From assembly GCA_002270465.1 (NCBI GenBank), contig NQOF01000003.1, positions 1 through 64,000 on the forward strand: 64,000 bases of DNA. The letters run 5' to 3'. Of this stretch, positions 36,479 through 46,104 are shown one piece after another. The notes beneath the pieces are model-generated. The model made no database searches, was not told where the DNA came from, and saw only the letters and a list, made by a program, of their open reading frames with translations. Position 1 is the stretch's first letter. Every line of letters begins with the position of its first letter. This DNA comes from Blautia hominis (GTDB taxonomy: Bacteria; Bacillota; Clostridia; Lachnospirales; Lachnospiraceae). Position numbers and translations under genes: made by a program.

Positions 36479-37048
36479 ATGGATGGGACGGACCTGGCAA
36501 AGATAGTCATGAATCCGGTGAGAATGCGGATCGCCCAGTATCTTCTTCTCCATGAACACGGCACAACCGTGCAGATTGGGGAAGAGTTGAGTGACGTGCC
36601 AAAGGCCAGCCTGTACAGGCATATGAGGATCCTGGAGGATGCGGGTCTGATACAGGTGGTGCAGGAGAATAAAAAACGGGGAACTGTGGAGAAGGTGTAT
36701 AAACTCAATCAGGAAAACCCCATGGGCAGCCGGGAGCCTGGAAAAGAGGAGATCGGACAGCTCATACACAGCTCCCTTTTGGGGATCATGGGGGAGTTCC
36801 AACGGTATTTGAAGGGAGAAGATGTGGATCCGCGGAGGGATATGATCTCCCTGTCATCCGTGGTCCTGCTTTTGTCAGATGAGGAGTTTCAGGAATTTTT
36901 AGGCAAGATGGCAGAACTGTACAGCAGTGTTATGGATCATCAGCCGGACGGGAAACGGAAGCCGAGAAAGCTGACCCTTATCTCGTCCCCTGTAACAGAG
37001 GAAAAGAAAAAGAAAGAAGGCCTGGGCCGGGAGGAAAGAAAATGTTAG
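36479..37048 (+). CDS. ArsR-like winged-helix regulator of the adjacent ABC transporter
   Basis: The 189-residue protein has an N-terminal winged helix (PVRMRIAQYLLLHEHGTTV ... SLYRHMRILEDAGLIQVV) of the ArsR/PadR-like type that often precedes ABC-2 exporters, and a helical C-terminal domain with a lysine-rich tail. GAGGAGGAGG favours ATG 36479 over an in-frame GTG. It overlaps the ATPase gene by 7 nt, so it is probably the autoregulator of the three-gene operon. Confidence 0.8.
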   Translation: MDGTDLAKIVMNPVRMRIAQYLLLHEHGTTVQIGEELSDVPKASLYRHMRILEDAGLIQVVQENKKRGTVEKVYKLNQENPMGSREPGKEEIGQLIHSSLLGIMGEFQRYLKGEDVDPRRDMISLSSVVLLLSDEEFQEFLGKMAELYSSVMDHQPDGKRKPRKLTLISSPVTEEKKKKEGLGREERKC

Positions 37049-37761
37049 AGATCAGAAATTTTTCAAAGACTTATAAAGGTGGAAAGCGTGCCGTCAGTGA
37101 TCTGAACCTGCATGTGGAGGCTGGGGATATCTACGGTTTTATCGGACATAACGGGGCAGGCAAGAGTACCACCATAAAGGCAGCGGTAGGTGTTCTGGAA
37201 TTCGAGGAGGGCGAGATTCTCATTGACGGCAGGGATATCAGGAAGTCACCTGTGGAATGTAAGCAGATATTGGCTTATATTCCGGATAATCCTGATCTGT
37301 ATGAGCATTTAACAGGGATCCAGTACCTGAATTTTGTGGGGGACATTTACGGGGTTGGGGCAAAAGAGAGAAAAGATCTGATCCAGAAATACGGCGATAT
37401 GCTGGAGATCACCAGCAGCCTTGGTGATTTGATCTCCTCCTATTCCCATGGAATGAAACAGAAGACTGCCATTATCTCCGCACTGATCCACAAACCGAAA
37501 CTCATGGTGCTGGATGAACCTTTTGTAGGGCTTGACCCAAAAGCAACCCATACACTGAAGGAAGTCATGCATGAGATGTGTGAGAACGGCAGTGCGATCT
37601 TTTTCTCCACCCATGTCCTGGATGTGGCGGAGAAACTTTGTAATAAGATAGCGATCATCAAGGGCGGAAGCCTGATGGTGTCAGGCAGCACCAAAGAGCT
37701 GACCCAGGATGAATCGCTGGAGAGCCTGTTCCTGGAGGTGATCGACCATGACAAAGAGTAA
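37042..37761 (+). CDS. ABC transporter ATP-binding protein
   Basis: The 239-residue ATPase has Walker A GHNGAGKST, signature YSHGMKQKTAII, Walker B LMVLDEPFVGLD and STHVLD. It overlaps both neighbours and belongs with the 37748 permease. The H in the signature (SHG) is shared with the 28864 ATPase. Confidence 0.88.
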   Translation: MLEIRNFSKTYKGGKRAVSDLNLHVEAGDIYGFIGHNGAGKSTTIKAAVGVLEFEEGEILIDGRDIRKSPVECKQILAYIPDNPDLYEHLTGIQYLNFVGDIYGVGAKERKDLIQKYGDMLEITSSLGDLISSYSHGMKQKTAIISALIHKPKLMVLDEPFVGLDPKATHTLKEVMHEMCENGSAIFFSTHVLDVAEKLCNKIAIIKGGSLMVSGSTKELTQDESLESLFLEVIDHDKE

Positions 37762-39313
37762 ATGCTGGCTGCTTTTTAAGACCCAGATGAAAAATGAATT
37801 CGGCAGGAGCCTGAAATCCAAGGGCAGAAAAATAACCTCCTTTGCCGTAGGCCTGGTTATCCTGATGATCGCATTTTATGCCTATATGCTTGCTTATGGA
37901 CTTGGAAGCATGGGAATGGAAGAAGTGATCCCCAGCTACGGCGTTGCCATCACAGGGCTGATCACCTTGTTCTTTACCGCACTCAAGACAAACGGGGTAT
38001 TGTTTGCCTATAAGGAATATGACATGATGATGTCCTTTCCGGTGAAAACCAGCACGGTGATCGCCAGCAGATTTTTGACCATGTATGTACTGAACCTGCT
38101 TTTGACAGCGGTTGTCCTGATCCCTATGGGAGTCGGATATGCGCTCTATGCTGTCCCGGGTGTGGGATTTTATCCGGAATGGATACTGGGGATACTGGCA
38201 GCACCGCTGATCCCCACCACGCTTGCGGCCCTGCTTGGCACACTTATCATTCTTTTTTCATCCAGATTTAAATATGCAAACGCGGTGGTTACAGTGATTT
38301 CCATTGCCGCCACACTTGCGGTTCTTGTGCTGTCTATGGGAATGGGACAGTTTGCGGAAGATCTGGATATGAGCCAGATCCATTCTATCAGTGAAATGAT
38401 CCTGGAGCAGGTTCACAGGCTCTACCCACCTGCAGCCCTGTTTTTCCACGGGATCGTCAGGGGGAATATAGCGGCTATGGCCGGTTTTCTGGTGGGTTCC
38501 CTTTTGTGGTTTTATCTTTTTGTAAAGCTGATATCTCCGGTTTACAAAAGGCTGAACACCTCACTGGTGACTTATCATTCCCGTTCAGATTATAAGCTGA
38601 CAGAGCTGAAGGCATCATCCCAGATAAATGCCCTCTACCGGAAAGAACTGAAACGCTTCTTTTCCTCCACGATCTACTGCCTGAATATGGGGATGGGGTG
38701 CCTGATGACCCTTGTTCTTACGATTGCCATGATATTTATAAGCAGTGAACAGCTTGATGCAATGACAGGGATTCCCAACATGGCAGAAATGGTATCCAGG
38801 GTTCTGCCATTTGCAGTCAGCGCTCTGCTGTCCATGAGCTGTACTACCTGCATTTCCCTGTCACTGGAGGGTAAGAACCTGTGGATATTAAAATCCATGC
38901 CCATTGACGATATGACCATTTGCAAAAGCAAGATTTTAATGAACCTTACCCTGCAGATCCCGGCTGCCCTGCTGGCGGCGCTGGTCATCAATATCCGGTT
39001 CCCCCTGACACTGTCCATGAGGGTACTCATGTTTGTCACCCCTGTGGTGTGTTCGCTTTTTAATACCCTATGGGGGATGTTCATCAATCTGAAGATGCCG
39101 GATTACAACTGGACTTCTGAGACTGTGCTGGTGAAGCAGAGTCTGCCGGCCATGGCAGGAATGCTGGGCGGCCTTGTGGGAGGCATAATTCCGGTGCTGG
39201 CTGTTTTGGTGTTACAGAAAATAGATGCAGGCCTGCTTACGGCAGCCATCACAGCAGTTGTTCTGCTGGGCGCCTGGGGACTTTGGGGGCAGATCAAAAG
39301 ATCAAAGATCTGA
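37748..39313 (+). CDS. putative ABC exporter permease
   Basis: The 521-residue protein has about 12 transmembrane segments in two halves and resembles the large single-chain ABC exporter permeases found after ArsR-like regulators and ATPases. The start overlaps the ATPase by 14 nt. The substrate is unknown. It ends 14 bp from the convergent lantibiotic-type permease with no terminator between. Confidence 0.75.
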   Translation: MTKSKCWLLFKTQMKNEFGRSLKSKGRKITSFAVGLVILMIAFYAYMLAYGLGSMGMEEVIPSYGVAITGLITLFFTALKTNGVLFAYKEYDMMMSFPVKTSTVIASRFLTMYVLNLLLTAVVLIPMGVGYALYAVPGVGFYPEWILGILAAPLIPTTLAALLGTLIILFSSRFKYANAVVTVISIAATLAVLVLSMGMGQFAEDLDMSQIHSISEMILEQVHRLYPPAALFFHGIVRGNIAAMAGFLVGSLLWFYLFVKLISPVYKRLNTSLVTYHSRSDYKLTELKASSQINALYRKELKRFFSSTIYCLNMGMGCLMTLVLTIAMIFISSEQLDAMTGIPNMAEMVSRVLPFAVSALLSMSCTTCISLSLEGKNLWILKSMPIDDMTICKSKILMNLTLQIPAALLAALVINIRFPLTLSMRVLMFVTPVVCSLFNTLWGMFINLKMPDYNWTSETVLVKQSLPAMAGMLGGLVGGIIPVLAVLVLQKIDAGLLTAAITAVVLLGAWGLWGQIKRSKI

Positions 39314-39327
39314 TATTCTGCCTCTCG

Positions 39328-40059
39328 TCAGGCTTTTACATCTCTCTTTTTCAGCAAAAGGATGCCGGCAGCAGAGAAAAGCAGGAAAAAGAAAAGGACG
39401 CTCAGGAAAAAGAAGAGGGACTGTCCGGCTAATGTGTCTTCATTTTTGTTGGAGTTCATGCCCATGAGCATCAGCGAGTAAGGCCAGTACAGTCCCAGCC
39501 CTTTGTTGCTGATGACCAGTCCAAGTACACCGCCCGCCAGGGCGATCCCGATGGGCACGGAAAAGCTTCGGATGCACATGGACAGCAAAAGCTGGAGAGC
39601 ACCGATGGCCATGGCAGCCAGGGTTCCGCGCAGGAGCCAGGAAAGGATCTGTGCTGGAACCCCTCCGGGAAGCCCGACGAGTTTTCCACATAGGAGAAAG
39701 AGCACAGCCAGCCATACCTGGGTTATGACAGTTACCTTAAAGATGACCGCCAGTTTTGAGAAAAATATATCGGGGATGGAGACAGGTGCAGTCATAAGTA
39801 CATTCCAGTTGTGGTTCAGATGCTCCAGGCGCCAGAGATAAGAGCAGTACAGGGCGATCAGGGGCGCATAAAAGAAGCAGGCATAAAACAGGGAAAGCTG
39901 GGACCAGAGGGAATACCATTTTCCGGTGAGGATGCCCAGATTCTGCTGATAATTGAACGTGCCCATTACAGCGGGAATGATAGGGATGATAACACAGGCT
40001 GCCCAGATAACAGAATGGCGCAGCTTTTTATTTTCGGCTTTTATACATAGGTTAAGCAC
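39328..40059 (-). CDS. lantibiotic-immunity-type ABC permease (MutG/SpaG-like)
   Basis: The 243-residue protein has six transmembrane segments and the layout of LanG-type immunity permeases. It is the third gene of a leftward operon (ATPase, permease, permease) 3 bp after the previous gene. Its role would be to expel a lantibiotic or similar peptide from the membrane. Confidence 0.75.
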   Translation of the reverse strand: MLNLCIKAENKKLRHSVIWAACVIIPIIPAVMGTFNYQQNLGILTGKWYSLWSQLSLFYACFFYAPLIALYCSYLWRLEHLNHNWNVLMTAPVSIPDIFFSKLAVIFKVTVITQVWLAVLFLLCGKLVGLPGGVPAQILSWLLRGTLAAMAIGALQLLLSMCIRSFSVPIGIALAGGVLGLVISNKGLGLYWPYSLMLMGMNSNKNEDTLAGQSLFFFLSVLFFFLLFSAAGILLLKKRDVKA

Positions 40060-40062
40060 AGT

Positions 40063-40812
40063 TTACACCTCCTTCTTTATAAAGACTGTCCGGCAGACGA
40101 AGAAAAAGATCAGACCGAACAATATGAAAAGTACAAAAGTCCTTGTTGGAAACGGGATACTGTAAAAGGACATGATACGTGTCCGGTTGTCGTAATGCAT
40201 GCCGTAGGGGGTAAAGGCCGAGAAGTATCCCCAGAGTACAAATCGGGCTGCTGCCGGTGGGAAAAACATGGAAAACAGACCTAGGAAGGAACCAATCAGC
40301 CCTGCCAGCAGCGGTACGATCTGGTTGTTTGACATCAGAGATAAAAAATGCTGCAGGGTCAAAAGAACAAGGCCCACCAATGTGCTTGTTCCCACATGGA
40401 GCAGGATCAGATCAAGGGGCATTTCCTGGGTGAAATGGCCTAAAAGACCTGAAAGGGGAATCAGGATTCCCTCACCCACTGTGAAAGCCACCAGATATTT
40501 CATTTCAAATATAAATTTCCAGTCATAAAATTTTTCTCTCTTCTGAAGCGTATAAAGCAGCTTTAAGGTATTCCCCTTGATCTCCATATCGCAGAGACGG
40601 CTGGCGATGACGGCTGTCATAACAGGCACCAGGACCACATTCAGCAGTGGGAGCTGATACAGAAGAAAGGAATATCCCATAGCCAGATCATCGGCGTCAA
40701 AAGAATTTCTGCTCACAGAGATCCATAAATACAGGATGACCAGAAAGCCCAGAGGGATCAGCCATATTCTGCGGCGTTTTTGTTTCTGATGTTCAGCAGT
40801 CAACTCTCTCAT
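40063..40812 (-). CDS. lantibiotic-immunity-type ABC permease (MutE/SpaE-like)
   Basis: The 249-residue protein has six transmembrane segments and the typical opening of LanE permeases, with a charged N-terminus (MRELTAEHQKQKRRR). It overlaps the ATPase gene by 4 nt and works with it and the 39328 permease. Confidence 0.75.
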   Translation of the reverse strand: MRELTAEHQKQKRRRIWLIPLGFLVILYLWISVSRNSFDADDLAMGYSFLLYQLPLLNVVLVPVMTAVIASRLCDMEIKGNTLKLLYTLQKREKFYDWKFIFEMKYLVAFTVGEGILIPLSGLLGHFTQEMPLDLILLHVGTSTLVGLVLLTLQHFLSLMSNNQIVPLLAGLIGSFLGLFSMFFPPAAARFVLWGYFSAFTPYGMHYDNRTRIMSFYSIPFPTRTFVLFILFGLIFFFVCRTVFIKKEV

Positions 40813-41723
40813 AAACTGATGCTCCTTCCCGTAAGATTGAGGAAAATATCCTCCAGGCTCTTCTGTTGTTCTTCCAGACGGAGAATCCCCAGCCTGTTTT
40901 CTGACAGGATACTTCCGGTACGGAGAATATCTCCATCCTGATCAGAGTTTAAATACAGAGTTTCTTTTTCTATCACCACGGGAAGCCCGGAATGTTTTAA
41001 GAGCAGAAAGGACTGCCGGTCATCTGTGGTATGCAGTTTCATACGTGCCTGACTATGCTCATGCAGACTTGTGAGTTTGTCCTGGAAGACCAGGGCGCCT
41101 TTGTTGATAATGCCCACATGGGTTGCCATCTGGTCCATTTCCGCCAGAAGATGGCTGGAGACCAGGACAGTCATACCAAAACGCTCGGGGAGTGTGCAGA
41201 TGAGTTCCCGCATCTCCTGAATGCCTGCAGGATCCAGGCCGTTTGTGGGTTCATCCAGAAGCAGCAGGCGGGGATGTCCAAGCAGGGCGGCAGCCAGTCC
41301 AAGGCGCTGTTTCATGCCCAGAGAGTATTGTCCCACTTTTTTGTGCTGCTGTTTTTCCATACGGACAGTCTGCAATACCTCGTCAATGGAATTCTCGGGA
41401 ACTTGTTTCAGCGTGCAGATGATCTGCAGATTTTCCCGCCCGCTCAGATGCCCGTAATAGGATGGGGACTCGATCAGAGAGCCGGTATCCTTTAGGATGG
41501 CGAGGCGGTTCCGGCTGTTTACTGTTTTTCCAAGGACTGTGATGGAGCCGGCAGTGGATTTCGCCAGACCAAGGATCATTTTCATAGTGGTGGATTTGCC
41601 GGCGCCGTTGGGACCCAGGAATCCGTAGATGCAGCCCCCGGGAACCTTTAAATCCAAATCTTTTACCACCTGCTTTTTTCCATATTGTTTTGTAAGGGAA
41701 GAAGTTTCAATGACAATTCCCAT
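40809..41723 (-). CDS. lantibiotic-immunity/bacitracin-type ABC ATPase (LanF/BcrA-like)
   Basis: The 304-residue ATPase has Walker A GPNGAGKST, signature YSLGMKQRLGLAAAL, Walker B LLLLDEPTNGLD and the H-loop in SSHLLAEM, matching the BcrA/LanF group. AAGGAGGT precedes the ATG. It is divergent from the two-component system at 41893-43991, the standard arrangement in which the kinase senses the peptide and switches on the transporter. Confidence 0.88.
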   Translation of the reverse strand: MGIVIETSSLTKQYGKKQVVKDLDLKVPGGCIYGFLGPNGAGKSTTMKMILGLAKSTAGSITVLGKTVNSRNRLAILKDTGSLIESPSYYGHLSGRENLQIICTLKQVPENSIDEVLQTVRMEKQQHKKVGQYSLGMKQRLGLAAALLGHPRLLLLDEPTNGLDPAGIQEMRELICTLPERFGMTVLVSSHLLAEMDQMATHVGIINKGALVFQDKLTSLHEHSQARMKLHTTDDRQSFLLLKHSGLPVVIEKETLYLNSDQDGDILRTGSILSENRLGILRLEEQQKSLEDIFLNLTGRSISL

Positions 41724-41892
41724 AATGTTACCTCCTTCATTAGTTGGATTTCATGGTCCATCTTACAGCAGGGAACTTAAAAAGGACTGAAGACTGCCTT
41801 ATTTTTACCTTAAATTTTCCGTACTTTGTGGATATCAGGTGGAAAATGTTTTATCATGAAAGCAGATATTGTGGATAGAGGAGGAAATCCGC

Positions 41893-42615
41893 ATGAATTT
41901 GTATGACTGTAAAATTTTACTGATAGATGACAATAAAGAGCTGACTTCCATGATTTGCGGGATACTGAAAAAGAACGGGTTTGATACCGTATACACGGCG
42001 GGAGACTGCAGCAGCGGGATGGAAGTGTTTTTAAGGGAGCAGCCCCAGCTTGTGATTCTTGATATTATGCTTCCGGACGGGGACGGATTTACGCTGTTCC
42101 GCAGGCTCAGAGAGCAGTCACAGGCACCGATCCTTTTTCTTTCCGCAAAGGATGAGGACAATGACCGTCTGTTTGGTCTGGGTCTGGGGGCAGATGATTA
42201 TATTACAAAGCCGTTTCTTCCCCAGGAGCTGATCTTGAGGATCCAGGCTATACTGAAACGCGTTTATTTTTCTTATTTTCAGCCGCCCTCGGAGGAGGGC
42301 ACACTGATCCTGGGAAATCGAAGGGTTTTATTTGAAAATGCGCAGGTGATCAGCAGCGGCGGAACCATCTCTCTGACCGCCAAGGAACTGCTCCTTCTGA
42401 AGAAACTGAACCGGGACAGGGGAAAGATAGTTACCTTTGATGCTATCTGCCAGGCTGTGTGGGAAGATTCCTATTATGGCTATGAAAATACTCTGATGGT
42501 GCATATCCGCCACCTGCGGGAGAAGATAGAGGAGGACCCGTCACATCCTGTCTGGATCCAAACGGTCAGGGGCCTTGGTTACAGGCTGAAAAAGGAGGAT
42601 GAGACACAGGCATGA
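41893..42615 (+). CDS. OmpR-family response regulator
   Basis: The 240-residue regulator has receiver Asp57 in VILDIMLPDGDG, the lysine in ITKPFLP, and a winged helix ending HIRHLREKIE. GAGGAGG precedes ATG 41893; the frame extends 24 nt upstream without a better signal. It is coupled to the kinase by ATGA and is divergent from the ABC genes it probably controls. Confidence 0.9.
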   Translation: MNLYDCKILLIDDNKELTSMICGILKKNGFDTVYTAGDCSSGMEVFLREQPQLVILDIMLPDGDGFTLFRRLREQSQAPILFLSAKDEDNDRLFGLGLGADDYITKPFLPQELILRIQAILKRVYFSYFQPPSEEGTLILGNRRVLFENAQVISSGGTISLTAKELLLLKKLNRDRGKIVTFDAICQAVWEDSYYGYENTLMVHIRHLREKIEEDPSHPVWIQTVRGLGYRLKKEDETQA

Positions 42616-43991
42616 AAAGTTTATGGAAGATCAGCCGCAGGTATATCCTGACGGCTGTATTTATTACGGTCTTTGTAGTGTTCATCAATCTGGCTGTGTT
42701 TTTTTATCTGGCATATACCAGTATGTCGGATGGGCAGCAGCAGATGGGAGGAACGTCCGTGCGCCGGAATATGGAGCGTATCAGCAGCGGGATCTCCAGA
42801 CAAGGGACAGACTACAGGCTGTCCCCGGAAGGCTGTGAAATTCTGGGGAAAACGTCGTTTCAGTGGGCCATGCTTCTTGACAATGAGGGAAAAACCGTGT
42901 GGGAGTACGACCTTCCGAAGGAGATACCCAGACAGTACAGCATACCGGATGTGGCTGCATTCAGCCGATGGTATCTGGAGGATTATCCTGTCTATATCTG
43001 GCGGCATGAGGACGGGCTTCTGGTTTTTGGATGCAGTAAGGATAGTATCGTAAGGATCAGCACCATTATGGATGCAACTTTAATGAAAAATGCCGGATGG
43101 AACGCAGGTATATTCTGTATCCTGAATATTCTGCTGCTTCTCTGTCTGGCACTTTGGTTCGGTTATCGTTTTTACAAAGCACTGAAGCCTGTTGCATGGG
43201 GCATTGAGGCTCTTTCTAAAAAAGAGAAGGTGGAAATTGCGGAAAAGGGAATCACGGATGAACTGGCGGCAAAGCTGAATCAGGCATCCGACATCCTCTG
43301 TCAGCAGAACCTCAAACTGGAGCAGAGGGACAATGCCCGGACAGACTGGATCGCAGGGGTCTCTCATGACATCAGGACCCCCCTGGCATTGATCGTGGGG
43401 TATGCGGATGAATTGGAAAAGGATGGGGAATTGTCAGAAACACATCGGGAAAAAGCGGCTGTGATACAGAAGCAGAGTCTTATGATCAAACAGCTCATAT
43501 CAGATTTGAATCTGACATCAAAGCTGGAATACCAGGCCCAGCCACTATCCACCGCGGAATATTCCCCGGCAGAGCTATTGCGGGAATGCGCGGCAGACTA
43601 CTATAACCAGGGGCTGGATGACAGATATGAGATAGACCTGCAGATTGGGCAGGAGGAGGAGAGTATACGTCTGATTGGAGATAAGGGGCTTATGCTCAGG
43701 GCATTTTGCAATCTCATGGGGAACAGCATCCGCCATAATCCGGAGGGATGTACTGTTTTTGTGAAAATGGCAGGGGAGGGGAATAGGGCTGACATTTTAT
43801 TTTCAGACAGCGGGCCTGGGATTCCGGCTGCTGTGATTGGAGTATTGGAACACCCTGATCTTTATAAAAATGCTGCTGTACATGTCATGGGACTGCGCAT
43901 TGTCAGACAGATCGTGGAGGCACACAAGGGCAGTGTGGAATTTGTAAAAAAGGAATGGGAGGATGGATACGCAGCAGAGATCCATATGTAG
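42612..43991 (+). CDS. sensor histidine kinase of the lantibiotic-sensor type
   Basis: The 459-residue kinase has two transmembrane helices (about 11-36 and 164-187) around an outer domain of about 125 residues, and the H-box SHDIRTPL with His252. The ATP-binding domain has NLMGNSIRHN and DSGPGI, but the G2 box reads VHVMGLRIV rather than GxGLGL, a known feature of peptide-sensing kinases beside LanFEG transporters. It should sense an extracellular antimicrobial peptide. Confidence 0.88.
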   Translation: MKSLWKISRRYILTAVFITVFVVFINLAVFFYLAYTSMSDGQQQMGGTSVRRNMERISSGISRQGTDYRLSPEGCEILGKTSFQWAMLLDNEGKTVWEYDLPKEIPRQYSIPDVAAFSRWYLEDYPVYIWRHEDGLLVFGCSKDSIVRISTIMDATLMKNAGWNAGIFCILNILLLLCLALWFGYRFYKALKPVAWGIEALSKKEKVEIAEKGITDELAAKLNQASDILCQQNLKLEQRDNARTDWIAGVSHDIRTPLALIVGYADELEKDGELSETHREKAAVIQKQSLMIKQLISDLNLTSKLEYQAQPLSTAEYSPAELLRECAADYYNQGLDDRYEIDLQIGQEEESIRLIGDKGLMLRAFCNLMGNSIRHNPEGCTVFVKMAGEGNRADILFSDSGPGIPAAVIGVLEHPDLYKNAAVHVMGLRIVRQIVEAHKGSVEFVKKEWEDGYAAEIHM

Positions 43992-43997
43992 ACAGAC

Positions 43998-44018
43998 GCC
44001 CGGAATGGTGTTCCGGGC
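43998..44018. terminator. hairpin between the kinase and phosphotransferase genes
   Basis: GCCCGGAA and TTCCGGGC pair perfectly around a TGGTG loop between convergent genes. There is no T-run on either side, so termination would be weak or Rho-dependent. Confidence 0.4.
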
Positions 44019-44044
44019 ATCCGGGCAGATAAAGGGATGCAGAG

Positions 44045-45010
44045 TCAGGATAGATAATGCAATACTCTGTTGTAGCCGTTTTTATACTGCTCCGCCTGAT
44101 TGTACTCTGCTTTTCCCACGTAAGTGTCGATCAGGTCGTAAACAAGGTTGTAGTATTTTCTGCGTTCTGTTCTCTCGGGAGAAAGATAAGCAGCTTTGTC
44201 TATCTGATAGCCCTCCAGAAAACGGTCAGTGATCATCCATCCTGAGGCCATTTCAAAGTCAGGGTCACCCCATATTGCCCGGTCTCCGTCTATAATTGCA
44301 GCCAGGCTCCAGGAATCCCTGTTCTTTTTCAGCAGCAGGTTACCTTCCCAGAGGTCTGTGTGAACCAGGCATGGAAGGGTGATCTTATCAAACAGCGGCC
44401 TATTTTCGGAGAACAGGGAGAGGATTGCATCCGCTTCCTGCCGGGTAAAGGCATTGTGATCTACAGAGCGTTCCAGAATGTCAGAGACATAGTGGTGCAG
44501 AAAAGCATACCAGGACGTAAAACCACGGTCATGCATACAGTCATAGATACATCCGAACTGCCGGGAAGTGATGCTGTGCATGACTGCCGCTAACCGGCCT
44601 GCCTCCTTATGAAGTCTTTTCTTTTCCTCTTCGGAAAGACCTGCTTTTAGCATGACTGTGCTGTCCAAATATTCCGTCAGCATAAAATCCCTGTCCAGCA
44701 GACTGCGCGATGTGTCTGTGACCAGGATGCGGGGACAGGGAATGTCATGGCTTTCAAATAGCTGGTATACATGGGCTTCCGCCTCCATCAGATGCTCCTC
44801 AAACCCAAGAAGCAGGTGACGGTTTACCGGACCAAGGCGGAGAATGACCTTTTTCTTGTGGGGGCCGCAGACTAATTGGTATGTGGTATTAAAAAGTCCG
44901 CCTTCCATGAGCCGGGCTTCCCTGATGTCCTGTGTGTTAAGGTGGCGGGAGGTGATCCTTTTCATATCTTCCGGGGTGATCTCCCGAAAAAGACTGCTTT
45001 CTGTATTCAT
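44045..45010 (-). CDS. APH-family phosphotransferase
   Basis: The 321-residue protein has the aminoglycoside-phosphotransferase/choline-kinase fold: the Brenner motif VHTDLWEGN with catalytic Asp219 and Asn224, and the metal-binding IIDGDRAIWGDPDFE with Asp241 and Asp243. Family members phosphorylate antibiotics, choline, homoserine or sugars. No antibiotic can be assigned. AAAGGAGG fixes the ATG at 45010; the open frame runs to 45094 without a signal. It is a single gene. Confidence 0.82.
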   Translation of the reverse strand: MNTESSLFREITPEDMKRITSRHLNTQDIREARLMEGGLFNTTYQLVCGPHKKKVILRLGPVNRHLLLGFEEHLMEAEAHVYQLFESHDIPCPRILVTDTSRSLLDRDFMLTEYLDSTVMLKAGLSEEEKKRLHKEAGRLAAVMHSITSRQFGCIYDCMHDRGFTSWYAFLHHYVSDILERSVDHNAFTRQEADAILSLFSENRPLFDKITLPCLVHTDLWEGNLLLKKNRDSWSLAAIIDGDRAIWGDPDFEMASGWMITDRFLEGYQIDKAAYLSPERTERRKYYNLVYDLIDTYVGKAEYNQAEQYKNGYNRVLHYLS

Positions 45011-45144
45011 TTGTTTGATTTCCTCCTTTGGGGGCTGTCTCCGGAGACCTTTTTGATGCGGCGTCCGAAGCAGAGATTTTATCTTATCATACAAAATGTG
45101 TGAGGGACTGCCCAGTGTAAAAATTCCAGTTTTACCATCTAAAC

Positions 45145-45173
45145 TTGATATATAAAAATGGGCAGGGTATAAT
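45145..45173 (+). promoter_or_regulatory. promoter of the DUF1349 gene
   Basis: TTGATA, a 17-bp spacer and a perfect TATAAT lie about 85 bp upstream of the ATG at 45260. Confidence 0.75.
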
Positions 45174-45259
45174 AAGAATCATTATGCGGAATTATTGGGT
45201 TTGAGCTGATTTTAAGCATATAAAGCTGACACTGCCAAAGGGAAAGAGGAGGAAATAAA

Positions 45260-45865
45260 ATGAATTTAAAAGAGTTTAAGTGGACGCGTATGCCGAAGAG
45301 CTATAAAATATGTGATGATAAAATTGAAATTGTAACAAAACCCCATACGGATTTGTGGCAGAGAACTTATTATCATTTTCAAAATGATAATGCCCCGGTT
45401 TTACAGCTTGAAACGGATGAAAAATATTTTAGTTTTGTTGTAAAAGCAGATTTTGCAGAAAGTCATCATAGATTTGATCAATGCGGTGTCGTTATGTATC
45501 TGGACAGCGAAAACTGGTTAAAAGGCTCTATAGAGTATGAAAATGAAGCATACCAGCATCTGGGAAGTGTTGTAACCAATCATGGATATTCGGATTGGGC
45601 AACTACCGCTATAGATGCTTCTGTTAAATCCATGTGGTATCGTTTAAGCAGAAGAGAAGATGATTATTGTATAGAGTGTTCTTTTGACGGGATTACTTTT
45701 AGCCAGATGAGAGTGTGCCATATGTTTAAGGGCGGGGAAAAAGTTGCCTTTGGCATTTATGCCTGTTCCCCGGAAGACTCTTCCTTTAAAGCAGTATTCA
45801 CTCATATGCAAATCATGGAATGCCAGTGGAAAGCACATGATGGACAGCAGCCGGATATGGATTAA
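45260..45865 (+). CDS. DUF1349 concanavalin-like protein
   Basis: The 201-residue protein is a full-length DUF1349 domain, a concanavalin-A-like beta sandwich, recognised by FDQCGVVMYLDSENWLKGSIEYEN and the closing FGIYACSPEDSSFKAVFTHMQI (read in two parts). A yeast homologue has been linked to glucose regulation, but biochemical function is unknown. No signal peptide. GAGGAGG precedes the ATG. Base composition is more AT-rich than the flanking genes, which may hint at transfer. Confidence 0.8.
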   Translation: MNLKEFKWTRMPKSYKICDDKIEIVTKPHTDLWQRTYYHFQNDNAPVLQLETDEKYFSFVVKADFAESHHRFDQCGVVMYLDSENWLKGSIEYENEAYQHLGSVVTNHGYSDWATTAIDASVKSMWYRLSRREDDYCIECSFDGITFSQMRVCHMFKGGEKVAFGIYACSPEDSSFKAVFTHMQIMECQWKAHDGQQPDMD

Positions 45866-45943
45866 AGGGTAAAAATAGAGCTGTATTTGTTTCCTTGCGG
45901 CTGCCATAAAACACACACCACCATATAATTTAAATGTAGGACA

Positions 45944-46039
45944 GGGCTGTCGCACGTTTTAGTGCTTCAGCCCCTTTAAAGAACCGGATGATTCAATATA
46001 CGATTCGATGGATGAAATGATATTATATTATATTATATT
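45944..46039. other. hairpin and ATATT microsatellite after DUF1349
   Basis: GGGCTG and CAGCCC with inner GCAC/GTGC form a hairpin at 45944-45973 that may end the DUF1349 transcript. ATATT repeats four times at 46020-46039. Nothing else is seen in the 240-bp gap. Confidence 0.5.
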
Positions 46040-46104
46040 CACGGTACAATATAGGTAGGGTCCGTTGGGGGAATATTCCTATGCGCCCCGGTGCATCTGA
46101 AGTT

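Noticed and set aside
46020-46039. ATATT x4 as a possible CRISPR or origin repeat
   Set aside because: Only 20 bp, no spacers and no DnaA boxes; a simple microsatellite.
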